Below are positions 1-13,100 of a stretch of 64,000 bases of DNA, piece by piece. The stretch lies in assembly GCF_021130785.1 (NCBI RefSeq), contig NC_060213.1, forward strand, positions 111,949,501 through 112,013,500, in the 5' to 3' direction. Source of the DNA: Homalodisca vitripennis (lineage: Eukaryota; Arthropoda; Insecta; Hemiptera; Cicadellidae). The translations under genes and the position numbers were made by a program. The notes under the pieces are model-generated. The model made no database searches, was not told where the DNA came from, and was given only the letters and a program-made list of their open reading frames with translations. How positions within the stretch are numbered: position 1 is the first letter of the stretch; every line of letters starts with the position of its first letter.

Positions 1-206
1 GCATTCGCCTATAAATAATCTCTTCATAAACACGGCGGCAAATCATCATTTGACCTCCTGCACACAATTTTTGGTGAAATCTTCAATTGGCCATAACCCA
101 GTAAGGAAGCATTTCCGGACCCATGTTTGTATGAACTTTTTTCTTTATTTTTTATAGTACAATCAGCTCAGAAAGTGCCGGTAACACTAAACCGAATCAC
201 CCTGTA
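1..206. mobile_element. Terminal fragment of a mariner-like element (right end)
   Basis: The segment ends in GAATCACCCTG followed by TA, the terminal sequence of the long-TIR mariner-like elements further along (30952-33469 and 40142-42462). It also contains a diverged version of their sub-terminal block: GAAATCTTC, then CATTTCCGGACCCATGTTTGTAT, then a T-rich stretch. The body lies outside the window. The terminus sits next to the TA that flanks the next element at 209, so two related elements lie end to end. No coding sequence is seen in it. Confidence 0.55.
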
Positions 207-208
207 TA

Positions 209-2788
209 CAGGGTGTTCTGAAAAAAAAGGTGCCCATAAAGTCAGGGCGTGATTCCTCACATCAAAATAAGAAAAAAAGGTCTAATTAACATAGGTTCGA
301 AAATGCTTAGTTACCAAGTTATACAGGGTAAAAGATTTCGTCTGAATTTCAGTTCCCCTGCTGCAACGAAGCCCTTACGGTATTTGTTGGGCTGTTAATT
401 AAGATGTACAATTTTAGCGTACTTTATGTAAAATGAACTGAAAAATTGAATAATAAACCGTTTCCAGACCTGTAGCTACAGTAATTTTTAAGATATGTGA
501 CGAAATACGCGAAAACTTGGTCCCGAAAAACAAGTTACATTTAGGTTTGAAGCAGATTTACTATGTTAAATGTACAATAAACACAAAATATTTTTTCACG
601 GTACTTGTAGAAAATTTAATTTCGAAGAGAGAAAGATGTAAAATAAGTCTATAATAGACAAAACGCAAACTTTAAAAAAATAATCCTTAATTACATACAA
701 AACGCATGAAAAATAGACAAAATCTGTTAAGCTCTCTACAAATGTAATATTGAAATTAAAACAGCTGTTTTATTAAAATATTTGATTTGAGAAACAAAAA
801 TAAATTTCATTTTAAAACATATGTTTTTTAACAATGTAACATTGTTTATAATAATTTAAATAAACATTACAAGCAGCTATTTTTCCATTGCTCATTAAGT
901 GCGTGTGTTGATCTGTACTTTAATACAAGTTAGTGCGAGTGCCGTTGAAGTTAATTTTTGATAGCTAATAATATCTTATTCATCATGGCAGGTAATATGA
1001 ATATTATGTACACTAATGGTTGAAATTGCAGACATGCATTTAATGTACGGTCTTGCACATTTGCAACAGTGCGTCAGGCTAGACGACTCTATCAGGAAAC
1101 ATTTTCCTCATAGACAGTTACCGACTCATAAAAATGTTTTCTTCCATTCATAGAAGGCTAAGCGAGACGGGAACCTTTAAATCTGGAAAAGTTGGTAGAT
1201 CAGGACGGCCACGTACAACGTGTGCAGCTGAATTGGAGGAGGGCGTGTTGGACGAAATAGAGAATCATCCTGGAAGAAGTACTAGAGAACTAGCCTTGGA
1301 TTTCGGTGTTAGTAATTCAATTGTCTGGAAAGATTTTACACGAGCAGCAGTTGCATTCTTATCACTATCAAAAGGTCCAGGCTCTTTTGCCTCGAGATTA
1401 CTTTCCTCGTGTTCAGCTATGCCAATGGCTTATCCAAAGGTGCAGAAATCCACATTTTTTAAATTACATTATCTTTTACTGATGAAGCAAAATTTTCAAG
1501 AATGGCTATTCTTAACACCCACAATACTCACATGTGGCAATTGAAAATCCACGTGCTATTTCAGAGAACCGTCACCAATATCAGTTTTCTATAAACGTAT
1601 GGGCTGCTATTCTGGGTGAATAAAATTTTTATTAGTTTTTTACCTGATACGCTCAATGGTGAAAATTATTTACATTTCTTGACGACTAATCTGAATGAGT
1701 TACTCGAAGATGTGCCACTATACACACGCAACAACATGTGGTTCATGCAGGATGGAGCTCCAGCTCATTACACATTACAAGTAAGAGGAATTTTTTAAAT
1801 GAAGCATATCCAAACCAGATGGATTGGTCGAGGAGCCCCAGTAGCATGGCCTGCAAGGTCACCTGACCTCAATCCTCTAGGACTTTTTCTTATGGGGACA
1901 TTTAAAGACGCTTGTCTACGACTCGCCTGTGGATACCATAGAAGAGTTGCGAATAAGGATTGTTAACGGGATTCAAAGGATACGTGAGAAACCTGGGATC
2001 TTCGATTCGAAAGAGTTCGGCAGTCCTATGAGAAGACGGCTGGATGCTTGTATTTTGAATGAGGGGAAACATTTTGAACATCTACTGTGACGTGGTTAGT
2101 TTTTTTAGGACAAGTGTAACTTTTTTGTTGAATGATAATTCAGATAACTTTTTTATGTATGATAATGTATGATTGTTAAAAATATTTACTTGATAAAAAA
2201 TATAGTAACTCATTAATTTGTTTTAATAAAACAGCTGTTTTAATTTCAATATTACAATTTGTAGAGAGCTTAACAGATTTTGTCTATTTTTCATGCGTTT
2301 TGTATGTAATTAAGGATTATTTTTTTAAAGTTTGCGTTTGTCTATTATAGACTTATTTTACATCTTTCTCTTCGAAATTAAAATTTTCTACAAGTACCGT
2401 GGAAAAAATATTTTGTGTTTATTGTACATTTAACATAGTAAATCTGCTTCAAACCTAAATGTAACTTGTTTTTTTTTTCGGGACCAAAGTTTCGCGTAAT
2501 TTCGTCACATATCTTAAAAATTACTGTAGCTACAGATCTGGAAACGGTTTTATTCAATTTTTCAGTTAATTTTACATAAAAAGTACGCTAAATTGTACAT
2601 CTTAATTAACAGCAACAAATACCCGTAGGGCTTCGTTGCAGCAGGGGAACTGAAATTCAGACGAAATCTTTCACCCTGTATAACTTGGTAACTAAAAGCA
2701 TTTTCGGACCTATGTTAATTAGACCTTTTTTTCTTATTTTGATGTGAGGAATCACGCCCTGACTTATGGGCACCTTTTTCAGAACACC

Positions 2789-2791
<3 letters not shown>
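209..2791 (+). mobile_element. Mariner-like transposon with about 570-bp terminal inverted repeats
   Basis: The element begins CAGGGTGTTCTG and ends CAGAACACCCTG, with TA on both outer sides (207-208 and 2792-2793), the target duplication of the Tc1/mariner superfamily. The inverted repeats run about 209-778 and 2221-2791. They share the sub-terminal block around GAAATTCAGACGAAATCTTT and end internally at the palindrome AAAACAGCTGTTTTA. The interior holds a decayed transposase (1028-2090). TIRs of this size are far longer than the roughly 30 bp of classical mariners. The element lies in an intron or upstream of the first visible exon of the plus-strand gene. At about 2.6 kb it seems structurally complete but coding-dead. 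Confidence 0.85.
1028..2090 (+). pseudogene. Decayed mariner-like transposase (DUF4817-type HTH, DDE domain)
   Basis: The conceptual product starts in the N-terminal helix-turn-helix (DMHLMYGLAH, then FPHRQLPTHK). It continues through a second HTH (RSGRPRTT, STRELALDFGVSNSIVW) and reaches the DDE catalytic core, with LPDTLNGENYLHFL and the second catalytic Asp in MQDGAPAHY. It ends in FEHLL at 2088-2090. Several frameshifts break it between about 1330 and 1620, and more lie between 1790 and 1900. The position expected for the third Asp reads NPLG instead of NPLD. It cannot make a working transposase. The architecture matches the copies at 31871-32926 and 40486-41543. Confidence 0.8.

Positions 2792-2845
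<54 letters not shown>
2792..2845. repeat. (TA)n microsatellite
   Basis: An uninterrupted TA dinucleotide run of about 54 bp directly abuts the right TIR of the mariner-like element, so it expands from the TA target site itself. Confidence 0.95.
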
Positions 2846-2849
<4 letters not shown>

Positions 2850-3547
2850 AATAATTATTTATTTTAAAATAATTTATGATTTGAATTTTCTATATTGTAG
2901 CATACATTACAAAATTTTATTTTTTTCCAGATAAAATGGTATTTATATAATTTTGAATTGTGTTTTATTTCACAATTGTTACCAAAAACAGTAATAATAT
3001 CCAGTGAATCAGTTTGGTTTTGAAGCTTCAAATACAATAAGTGTTTGCTGTATCACAAATAAAAAAATGTTAATGGTATATGTATACAATGCATACAATT
3101 ATTCATCACTATGATTAACGCACAAGCTAATTTTGTTATACATAAATTGCATTCATGAAAAGGCCCTAAATTTAAATCTAGTAAGTCATACCATAGGGCA
3201 TACCACAATCAAGCAGGTTAAATATGTATTTAAAAATGAATGTGCAATCAAACTGAATAAATTATTTTTAATAATTCTGAATTCCTGAAGTTTTTTTATA
3301 CATCAAAGAACCAGAATAATACAAAAATAGTCATTATTAATTAATTGAACAATTAAAATGTCTTAACCAATAATCATAGATCATAAAAATATTGTAAAGT
3401 GAATGGAGCTTATTATTAAAATAATTGATTTCGGAATTTATACCACCAATTTTTATAGAATATAATAAACATATTTTAATATTTAGTAGATCATATATTA
3501 TCCATAAGATAACTGACCCTTCCAGTTAATTTATTGCATTTTTTTAG
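2846..3547. other. AT-rich intron sequence
   Basis: Non-coding AT-rich sequence upstream of the first visible exon. The only recognisable signal is the acceptor at its end, a pyrimidine-rich TTTTTTTAG just before 3548. No repeat family or ORF is supported. Confidence 0.6.
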
Positions 3548-4103
3548 GGTCAACATTTCCCTAGTCTTTTTCACCAGAACAACGACCTCCCCTCAGCGAA
3601 ACACAGTACAAACGAATCCTCTGAAGACCTGATCTACCTGTTAACATCAATTCTAGACCAGGCCAAAGCGTTGCAGTCAAACAAGAAGGACCATGACACA
3701 AAAATTAAACGGAACTCAAAGACGTATTCCCGCAGTGCCCCCAAACGGGACTCCATCCGATCTTGTAAGAAAATGGACTCTTATGAAACAGCTGTGACAA
3801 ACCTCATGGAGGAGGTCAGAAAAGACGCATCAAATGCTGACTTGTCAGTGGACTCAGTTCTGGTCAAAGAAGTTCTAAACTGGTTGTACCACGGGATGGA
3901 CTCAGATAGGAGGCACTTGTCACCTGTCCTGAGGCCTTACTTGAACCGTCTCTTTGCTGTCTCTCACGAGAGCTGTTGGCACATCGAGGAGTGGAAGAAG
4001 AGACAAGACAACCAGGAGTTGTTTGCTCTAGGAAAGTTTGCTAGACTTGTTGTAGAGGATGAAATCTCTCCCAGAGACGGAATCTCTGACGCCATACGGA
4101 AAG
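3548..4103 (+). CDS. Exon a of the unrecognised gene
   Basis: The exon opens GGT CAA CAT TTC after a T-rich acceptor ending TTTTTAG and stays open for 185 codons. It ends CGG AAA G before the donor GTAACA (phase 1). The encoded segment starts GQHFPSLFHQNND and includes a basic region (RNSKTYSRSAPKRDS) and a predicted helical stretch around VLKEVLNW-like sequence, LRPYLNRLFAVSHESCW and LGKFARLVVEDEISPRDG. The preceding exon is not in the window. Confidence 0.75.
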
Positions 4104-7100
4104 GTAACACTTTTTCTTAAGAATCAGTAGTAAAAGATATGCAAGAGTATCCTATAATTAATGCCCAATATTTTACCTGCCATTTTTTAAAGTTTTAGGT
4201 CCAAACAAACTATTAGCCATACAATGTACTGTTCTATCTTGCTTAGTTTTCTGTATGTCTGTATATATTCCTTATATACAAAATTTATTTTAAAATCATA
4301 CTGAAATCTAGTAGGTGAATTCCGAGTATTCTGAAGTATAATTGTGAACAATGAAACATATTATGTGATTTAAAATTTAAAAATGGTAAAACTTTTAAAC
4401 TTTCAATACCAAATTTAGCGGAAATTGAAGGATTTTAAGTATACACAATTAACTAATAAAAATTATTCAATGTAAACGCATAAAAATGATATAACATTTT
4501 AAACATTCTGTTAGGGAATGACAGCATTATTACATTTTTCTAAATAGTTTTATTACTAATACTGTATTGGTATATTAGTAGGTTTTAAATATTCTTTCAA
4601 ATGTTAGCAACATTATCTTAATTGTGAATACAGCAGTACCTACAGAACCATTTTACTTTCAGACAATGTTTGTATAATCTAGTGAAGTAAACACCTATCA
4701 TGCTAGCTTTTATAATACACATATAAAACAATAATGCAACTATTAAAAAAAAGCAGTGTTAGGCAATATATTTATCCTGTTGCTAATCATAGACAGCATA
4801 GTGATAACAATTTATATTTAAGTGTATATTTTGTTAGTTTTAATATACTTATACCTACACCTTAACAAGCATTAATTAATTGTTTTGGTGTTTCAGGAAA
4901 ATTTCGATTTATATTAAGGGGGTTCGGTATGCCCTATCCTTCCCATGTTAATTTGGCCAATTTTATGTACCTTTTTCTCAGAAACCTTTAAAGCTATCAT
5001 CATCAAACTTTAGGACACTACTATTTAGACCTTTGTTAACACTTAGAGTGGAAGAAATTATAAAAATCTATTTTAAATTTTTATTAAAAAAAATTATAAT
5101 TATAAATTATTTTACAAAAAATTAATAAATTTTTTATTTAAAACAAATTAAATAAAAACTTCTTTTTTTAACTTTGTTCCGCTCTAAATGTTAACAAAGG
5201 TCTAAATCGTAGTGTCCTAAAGTTTGATGATGATAGCTTTAAAGGTTTCTGAGAAAAAGGTACATAAAATTGGCCAAATTAACATGGGAAGGATAGGGCA
5301 TACCGAACCCCCTTAAATTACCTTCAGTCATGGTATCATATAGAAAGACTGATCATGTGATGTTTTTCATAATCCAGTTTAGTGTCACAGGTTGTTTCAA
5401 AATAACACGGTAACACGGCACAAATTAGAGATGTGCCAAAAGAACTGGAACAGTTCTATCGGAACCAGAACAGTTCTATCGGAACCAGAACAGACCTGGA
5501 ACATTTCACTTCTTCAGAACTCCATGTTCTGTTGAAACAGGTTACGTGCCTAAAAGTTCCGGCTCTGTTAGGCAAATGTAAATGTTCCAGTTCCGATCTG
5601 GATTCCAAGCAATCTTCATGTGGTAACCTGTAAAATATGTGAATTTCAATTCATTTCATAAATATTTCTTATTGTGTTTATTGTTGTTTGAAAAATTGTC
5701 TTTATTAAAATTGTTTAGTTTACTTTGATCACCTATACTGACAGTGGTTGAGTGGATTTAGAAATTAAATTGATATTCGCAAATATAAGCATTTACAAAG
5801 TTTAATTTTTATTAATTTAATTTTGTATCTATGATACACGAAAACAACTTGAACAGATAGATTTTGTGTTTAAAATTCAAATATCGGAACATAGTATTAT
5901 ATTATACCGGATCAAAATCGGCCAGAAACTGAAATAAGTAGACAAGCAATGTCGAAGCGGAACACGTGGAACTGGAACTATCTCGTGGAATTCATTCTAT
6001 CTCACATTCCGGTCGGAACTGTTCCAGTTCCGGAATGGCCTGGCCCACCTCTACACCAAATGTTTTCTTTTGGATGGCTGTGCCCATTTTCTACAATGAC
6101 AAAAGTGTTTTCATTTTCCCAGATATGAACATTATGATGATGTATATAACCATAAATATAAATGCTCGCTAAACATGATACAATTTAAGAAGTTTATAAG
6201 GAGATTTCAAAAACACTTGTATACTGATTACTTTCTTGTATATTCCTAGGAAATCAACAAATTACATTGAACAATTATTTATTCTCAGGATGGCAGTGGG
6301 CAGAACGAGTGATAGACTCAGCGTCTCAGCACAGTGAAGGGGTGGAACTTGTGTTCACCCCTGCCCCAGGTCGAGTGCTGAGGTACAGAGTACGGCTGAA
6401 TCAGCATTCTGCCATCAGCACGAGAAGTCTTGGCAGGAACCTCAGCCTCAGCAAAGCAGATTCCAAGCTCAATTTTGCCACATTGCCCAGGCACTCGAAT
6501 GGAATAAAAGAACTGCTGAAAGCCAGGTTGGACAATACAGAATTGTCAGACTCTGCACACTGTCGACTGCGTGTTGCCAACCCAATAGCAAGTGCCATTG
6601 ATGCCCAGAGACGCTATGGCTCACACCGAGGAGTTGGCAGCATTGTCGAAGCCTTAGTAACTCTCAACAAGTTCTCTGTAAGTGTGCCCATCTTATTTCA
6701 AAATTATTTATTAGGTTTATATTGGAATTTCGTTAATGTAACCAACAAAAATATCAAGAAGTGTTTTGCCAATTGACGAATTATTCAAACATTATGAAGC
6801 ATTAATACTACAAAAATCTGCACTCTTGTGCTAAACTTTCTATACTACCACTTCAAATTATTGTCTAATGGCATTCTCTTTTTAGAAAGCTATTGGTTGC
6901 ATGAAAGTCTGTGCAAAAGCCAATAAGTTACATATATTAATTTATGATTTTTAAGTTGGCTGAAATAATTTCAAATCTTGAAACCATGTATATTAAATTA
7001 GCCAGATAATGCTGATGATGCTGCTTAGATTATACAATTTGGGAAATCAAAATGAGAAACATATTGTAGTTATAAAAAACTTTAGTTCTCTATCATGAAG

Positions 7101-10100
7101 TAAAGTATAAATGTGCATGGAGGATAATCAATCATGAACTATTTTTGCTACAGAGAGGAAGGTTGTAAAAATTGAAAGTAGAAATGAAAATATACTAGAA
7201 TCCAACTTAAATAAGTGCTTATAAGGAACTTTGTTATTATACGTTAAATGATTGGCAGTAATATTCTTCTTCTGAAGTGTTGAAAGTATTGGGAGACCAC
7301 AGTAATTGCAGTCTGAAAATCAGAGTGTTGTTCCCTTAGGTATAACTGAGATGTGTCATTAATCTTAATACATTAAATTGTATAATTGTTCTCTGAAATG
7401 AATTTAGTACTTTTAAGTGATTTAGAGTAGCAAACTGTAGTTTTATGGTGGCCAAAGGTGCTACAAGAAGTGTCAACCCTGCTACCAGAGGACGAGAGAG
7501 CCCAGGTGTTGGACGATATTCAGAGAGTGAGCAAGGAGCGCAGGCGGGGCCGTAAGCCTCACAGTTGGCGGAGTGGTGCGCAACCTCTGCAGCTGTACAA
7601 ACCGGTCCCTGAGTTCATAGGTCCGCCACTTCGCAGTGAGACCGCCGAGGAGACTCAGTGGCTCACCACCCAACCCGCCACGAAGTCTCTGCTAGGTAGA
7701 TACTCTAGCTTCCTAATTTAGATGGTCCATGGTAGAAAATAATTCAATTCAAAACTTCTTTATTCATAAGATAGCACAGGTATTGTACATAGAATAGTGT
7801 CAAAATTATTGTGTCACATATTGTACAGAGTTATAGAATAATACAAAATATAGTGCTAGTTATCTAACATAAAAGTAGTCTTAATCTATGGTAATAATTG
7901 TATTTAACTGTAGATAATACATTTTTAAATTGTTAGTTAGCTTTTTATATAGTTAATATTGTCTTATTTATTTATATGTCAAGTGTATCAAAATATCAAA
8001 GTTTTTTTTTTTGAAGTGAAAACTTCTTTAGGCGCGTTGAGCGTTTTGGTAGAGGGTAAAATCCTCTGTTCGCGTCACCAACATGCTAATGATACTAACC
8101 TGCATTGAAAAAGTCAGTCTCGCTGTGTTTCTTAACCGCAGACTTGGCCGCGGGACTACTAACCTGCATGAAAAAAGTCAGTCTCGCTGTGTTAAAACTG
8201 TCCCCGGCGGAGTATGAAAACAGACTGCGAGGATTTTTTTTATTTTTTGGTCAAACAAAATTTGTCAGCGAGAAAGTTGTGTGAAAATAGATGAATATTT
8301 TTTTTGTAATTTATCATTTTTTTATTGGAAGTTTAGTTTAGCCTGTAGTAGCGTATGAAGTGATGAGTGAACGTTTCTGCCGGAACTGTAGTTGGCGCAT
8401 TGGCTCACTGATACCGTATTAACTCAATAAATTAGTTTATTGTGCAATAAAAATACCTTTACGAAAGAACCAAGTTAATTTAACTAATTTATTAGTTTTA
8501 AAAATATTGTGGGTTTAATTGTTATTGCAATTTATATACTTTATCCGTAGCAATAACTGTATTATTTACAACGGTGTTCAACTCACTGTTGTTCACTCGG
8601 TGTTTACTCACTTGTATTCTATGTTTAACTAACTATTAATATTGAGCAATTACAACATATTTTTATACAGATAAATGAATAATGAAAACAACGAATATAT
8701 TTTTAAACATTTTTAATATTTGTACGAATATTTGTATTTAAAATTTAGCATTATTCATTTTAATTATGTTTTTAATATTTAACCTCTTCATCATGAAATG
8801 AGTATTATTACGGTATAAGATTTATCTTACTAGCGTGGTAAAATAGATTTCTAGTTATTTGATAATATTTTTTTTCGTGGATTTTAAAATTGGAAAATTA
8901 AAAACGCGTCACATTTACAATTACAGATGTACTGCTACTATAACGTATTGTTAATTACTCTTCAACTTAATAGTTCCGTTTTCACTTCTATCGGCAGTCC
9001 CACGACTGCTACTGTTTTTTTTTTATTTTATTTATTTTTTTTTTTTTTATGTAACTATATTAATGTGACTAATTAAATTAAAGAAAGTTAAGCAAGTATT
9101 ATACACGGCTCAAAAAACTCTTCCAGGCTATATAGGCCTCTTTTTATTAAATACTGCTTCAGAAGGACTTTAAATTTATTTAAATGTGGCTCTGATTGAA
9201 TACTAGAAGGCAGATTATTATAAAATTTTGCACCCATGTTTGAGGGTTTTTTACAATAAAATTGCAAATTGTGTTTTTCTAAGCACAACTTGTTTTTGTT
9301 TCTTGTTGAATATTGATGATGGGTGTCCTAGTTTTTAAATGGTTTATGAAAGGTTTCTTTTATGCTTAAGACAGTTTCAAAAACGTAAAGACTATACACA
9401 GTTAGTATTCCTAATGTAGAAAAATGCTGTTTAACTGAATTACTATGACCCAATCTTAAAATGATTCTTATGGCCTGTTTTTGAGTCTTTAAAATAGAGT
9501 CCATATTTTTATTTGTAGTTCCCACCATAAAGGCTTATCCCAAATAAAATTATTGAATGTATGTATGCAAAATAAATTAATTTTCAATGTTTTTGAGCTG
9601 CATATCAAGGACATTTTGCGAAGGGCATACAAACTAGATGATATTCTTGGCAATATCATTGTTACATGATTTGTCCAAACTTAGGTGTTGGTCTATTACC
9701 AAACCTAAAAATTTTTGAGCTACTGACCTGTGATATGGTTTTGGTCATCTAATTTTATTATTGGGTTATATGATTTTCCTTGTTGAGTAGAGAAAGTGAT
9801 AAAATTAGTTTTATTTGGGTTAATATGAAGATTGTTCTTTTTAAAGTAAACTATTCATGGTGGAAATATTTAAACTAGATAGAATTTCAATTTCTTCTTT
9901 GGAGCTGGCCGATATTTTTAAATTTGCATCATCCTGCATAGAAAAACTACTTGACTGTTTCCCTCTAGTTTTGGTACACCTTTAAGGTAACAGATGAAAA
10001 GAATTGGACCCAAGATTGAGCCCTGGGGCACACCAAAATTTAGTAGTCTTGACTGTTGAATTATGTATACTTTTGAAGTTCTTTTTTATTTAAATGTGTA

Positions 10101-13100
10101 ATTTGAAACAAATTGTTTCCTATTTAGCAGATAGGATTCAAACCAAATTATACGCAAAATTTTTTACTCCCCAAATTATGAAGACGTTTTAGCAGTATTT
10201 CATGTGAAATGCTGTCAAATGCCTTGCTAAGATCCAAAATATCCCAAGAGCTTTTTTCTGAATTATCAATGGAATCTATTACTGATTCTATGAATTCCAA
10301 TGCTGCTGTTTTGACTGACTTGCCTTTTCTGAAGCCATGTTGAAAAAGAATCCAGCAACAGATTTTTTTCAAGGTAATCAAGTAATTGGTCTGAGACATG
10401 GCACGTTCATAAATTTTTGAAAATGCTGGCAGTAAGGCAATTGGACGATAATTATCCATCTCATTTTTTACAGTTTTTTTTGTGAATTGGTATAATTTTA
10501 GCTATTTTTAATTGTTCTGGAAATGTCCCTGTAATTAATGAGGAGTTTAATAGGTGCAATAGTGGTTTTTTAACAGAAATGTCTTAGCTTTTTTAATAAT
10601 GGCTATTGGTACATCGTCATATCCACAGCTGTATTTGTTTTTTCAGACTTGAAATGATTTTATTTAGGGTCTTGTACTCAATTTCTTTGCACCGAATAGC
10701 TTACTATTACTATGGTCTTCCTCAGAGGTGTTTTGAGAGCACAAGCTCTTTTGTAAATTTTCATTTTTTGTAAAATGATTAAGAAAAAAGTTCACTTATT
10801 TTATCAGGATTAGTGTAAAGCTCTCCTTCATTACTTACTGTAATGTTTTCATTTGTTTTGTTTTTATTTCCAACCTCTCTATTAATAATTTTCCAGGTAT
10901 CACCTATCACATTTTTTGAATTTAGAATTTTGTGGTCATAGAATGCTTTTTTGTTTTGTAATATTTTTCTTTTAAATTCAATGTTTTTCTCTTTGATGCT
11001 ATTCTGTATATTTTTATTTTTTGATAGTCGTGCCAAATTACTTTGAGTGATCAACTCAGCATTATCCAATTTCAGGTCATCTGTAATCCAAGATTTTTGG
11101 TTGACATTTTTCCTAACTAATAAATTTGGGGAAACAAATATTAAAGTGACATAGGAAAATGTTGTTAAACATTCCAAATTTATTACAACACATCAGATGT
11201 ATATACATCAAGCCATGATTCATTACTCAGAGATATCAGAAAATTTGAAATATTTTCTTTTGAAAAATGTCTAGAATATTGAAAAATAAATCTGTTTTCT
11301 TTTTTTTTCTCATGGGCACCTATATTGATTTCGATTAATTGAGCATCATGATCGGATAGTTGTGTATTAATACCATCTATCTTTATCAATGAAATATCAA
11401 TGTTAGTAAAAGCATTATCAATAACAGTTGCTGATTGTTTTGTTACACGGGTTGGAAAGTCAACAAGATAATAAAAGCCGTAGGTGGTTAGTATATTACT
11501 TACTTCCCCACTAGTACATGAATTCTTAGTCATATCTATATTAAAATATCCAATAATCATTATATCTTTATATTTAGAACATAGAGCTTCCAAGATTAAA
11601 ATTTAGTTTGTTAACAAAAATACACTCATTTGAAGTAATTGATGATCTATAAAATCCCAACAACAGCATTTTTCTATTCTTTTCTACATATTCCACCATA
11701 CAAACTTCAAAAATGTTGTCTTCCATTTGCTCTGAAACTATTTTAAGATTTTACTGACTTAAATGTTAAAAGATTTTTCTTTGTAAGAATCATTACACCT
11801 CCTCCTTGGAAGTTTTCTCTAGTGTAATAAGATTTTATATCATAATTTTGAATATTTATGTGGCCTATTAGACTTGAGCTCACTTTATGTTCGGTGAGAA
11901 CTACTAAGTCTGGATTAAGATTTTTCTAGTGTGATTTCCAATGATTCAAGAACAGAAGGAAGATGTCTAATATTTTGATGCAGCATTTTAAAATTTTTTA
12001 GTTGAAACTAAGCTAGCATTATTTTTCCTGTACTTATGACTAAAAAAAGAGTTGTTTACAGAGGTTGGTTTCAGCTGTGATTCCCCTGTATCACATGACA
12101 CACGACTGACCATAGTAATATCACTACACTGGCTGATGGGTTGAACTTGCGTCTCACTGTTGTTTGTTCCTGTTGAAAGAGTTGGTAGCATTTCAGATGG
12201 TGTCCCGTCAGATGATTTCGCCACAGTTTGTTTCTCAGTCTCATCCTTAGTGCCCATTTTGTGAATGTTGGTGGTTTCCCTCGGTTAAGTCCTTGGACAA
12301 ATGCTGACTCTGACACTGCCTTTGCACATTTTGTGCCACCAGGATTTCCTCTTGAAGTTTTTCGAGTGAACACCACATGTGAGAGGCCTTTTTCTAAGTT
12401 CTCTGGTAGATTTCTGGTCTGTTGAAATTATACCGATTGTAGCACAGATGAAATTCAACAATATTTTTGGCAAAATGTTCCAGATCTATTAGGTCACGCA
12501 CACAGCCTATTGGAGAACATATTAGTGTCTTTAAACCTTTATTTTTGAAGTCCTTCCTTCAGTTGCTCTAAAGATTCATCATAACTGTCAGTGGTAGGTT
12601 TTCCAAAATACCTTGGTTTGGTTACCAAACTATAGATCGTCACACCATTTATCCACTTCTGACAGGTCAAACTGTTATTTACATAATCTGTGGTTTTGGG
12701 CCTACCGAACTTTTTTCTAAATACCACCGCCACACCAGCTGTCATGTGCCTAGGATCCTCAAAATCAGCAGAAAATTGAATGGGCAAAAGCTGTTGGATG
12801 AGTTGTTTTTTAAGTGTTCAATAATATCTCCCATGTCTGCATTAATAACATTAATTTCACCTGTTTCATTACAGTTGAATGCCCCTTGTCTTGTCGAGTG
12901 TTGTCTCAGCTTCCATGGACACAGTTTGAAGTGCTGGGTTGACCTCTTTGGTCTTTCTTGTCAATATTTCAACTATCATTTTTGCAACCTTGTTTTTTCC
13001 TTTTTTATTCATATGTAAGCCATGTAATGTAAATAAATGGCATGGTAATAAATGCAATGGGGAGCAATTTAAGGGAATTTTTATATATTTTTCTGCTAGG

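Noticed and set aside
2657..2848. Tyr/Ile-repeat open frame on the minus strand
   Set aside because: It is a translation of the TA microsatellite and mariner TIR.
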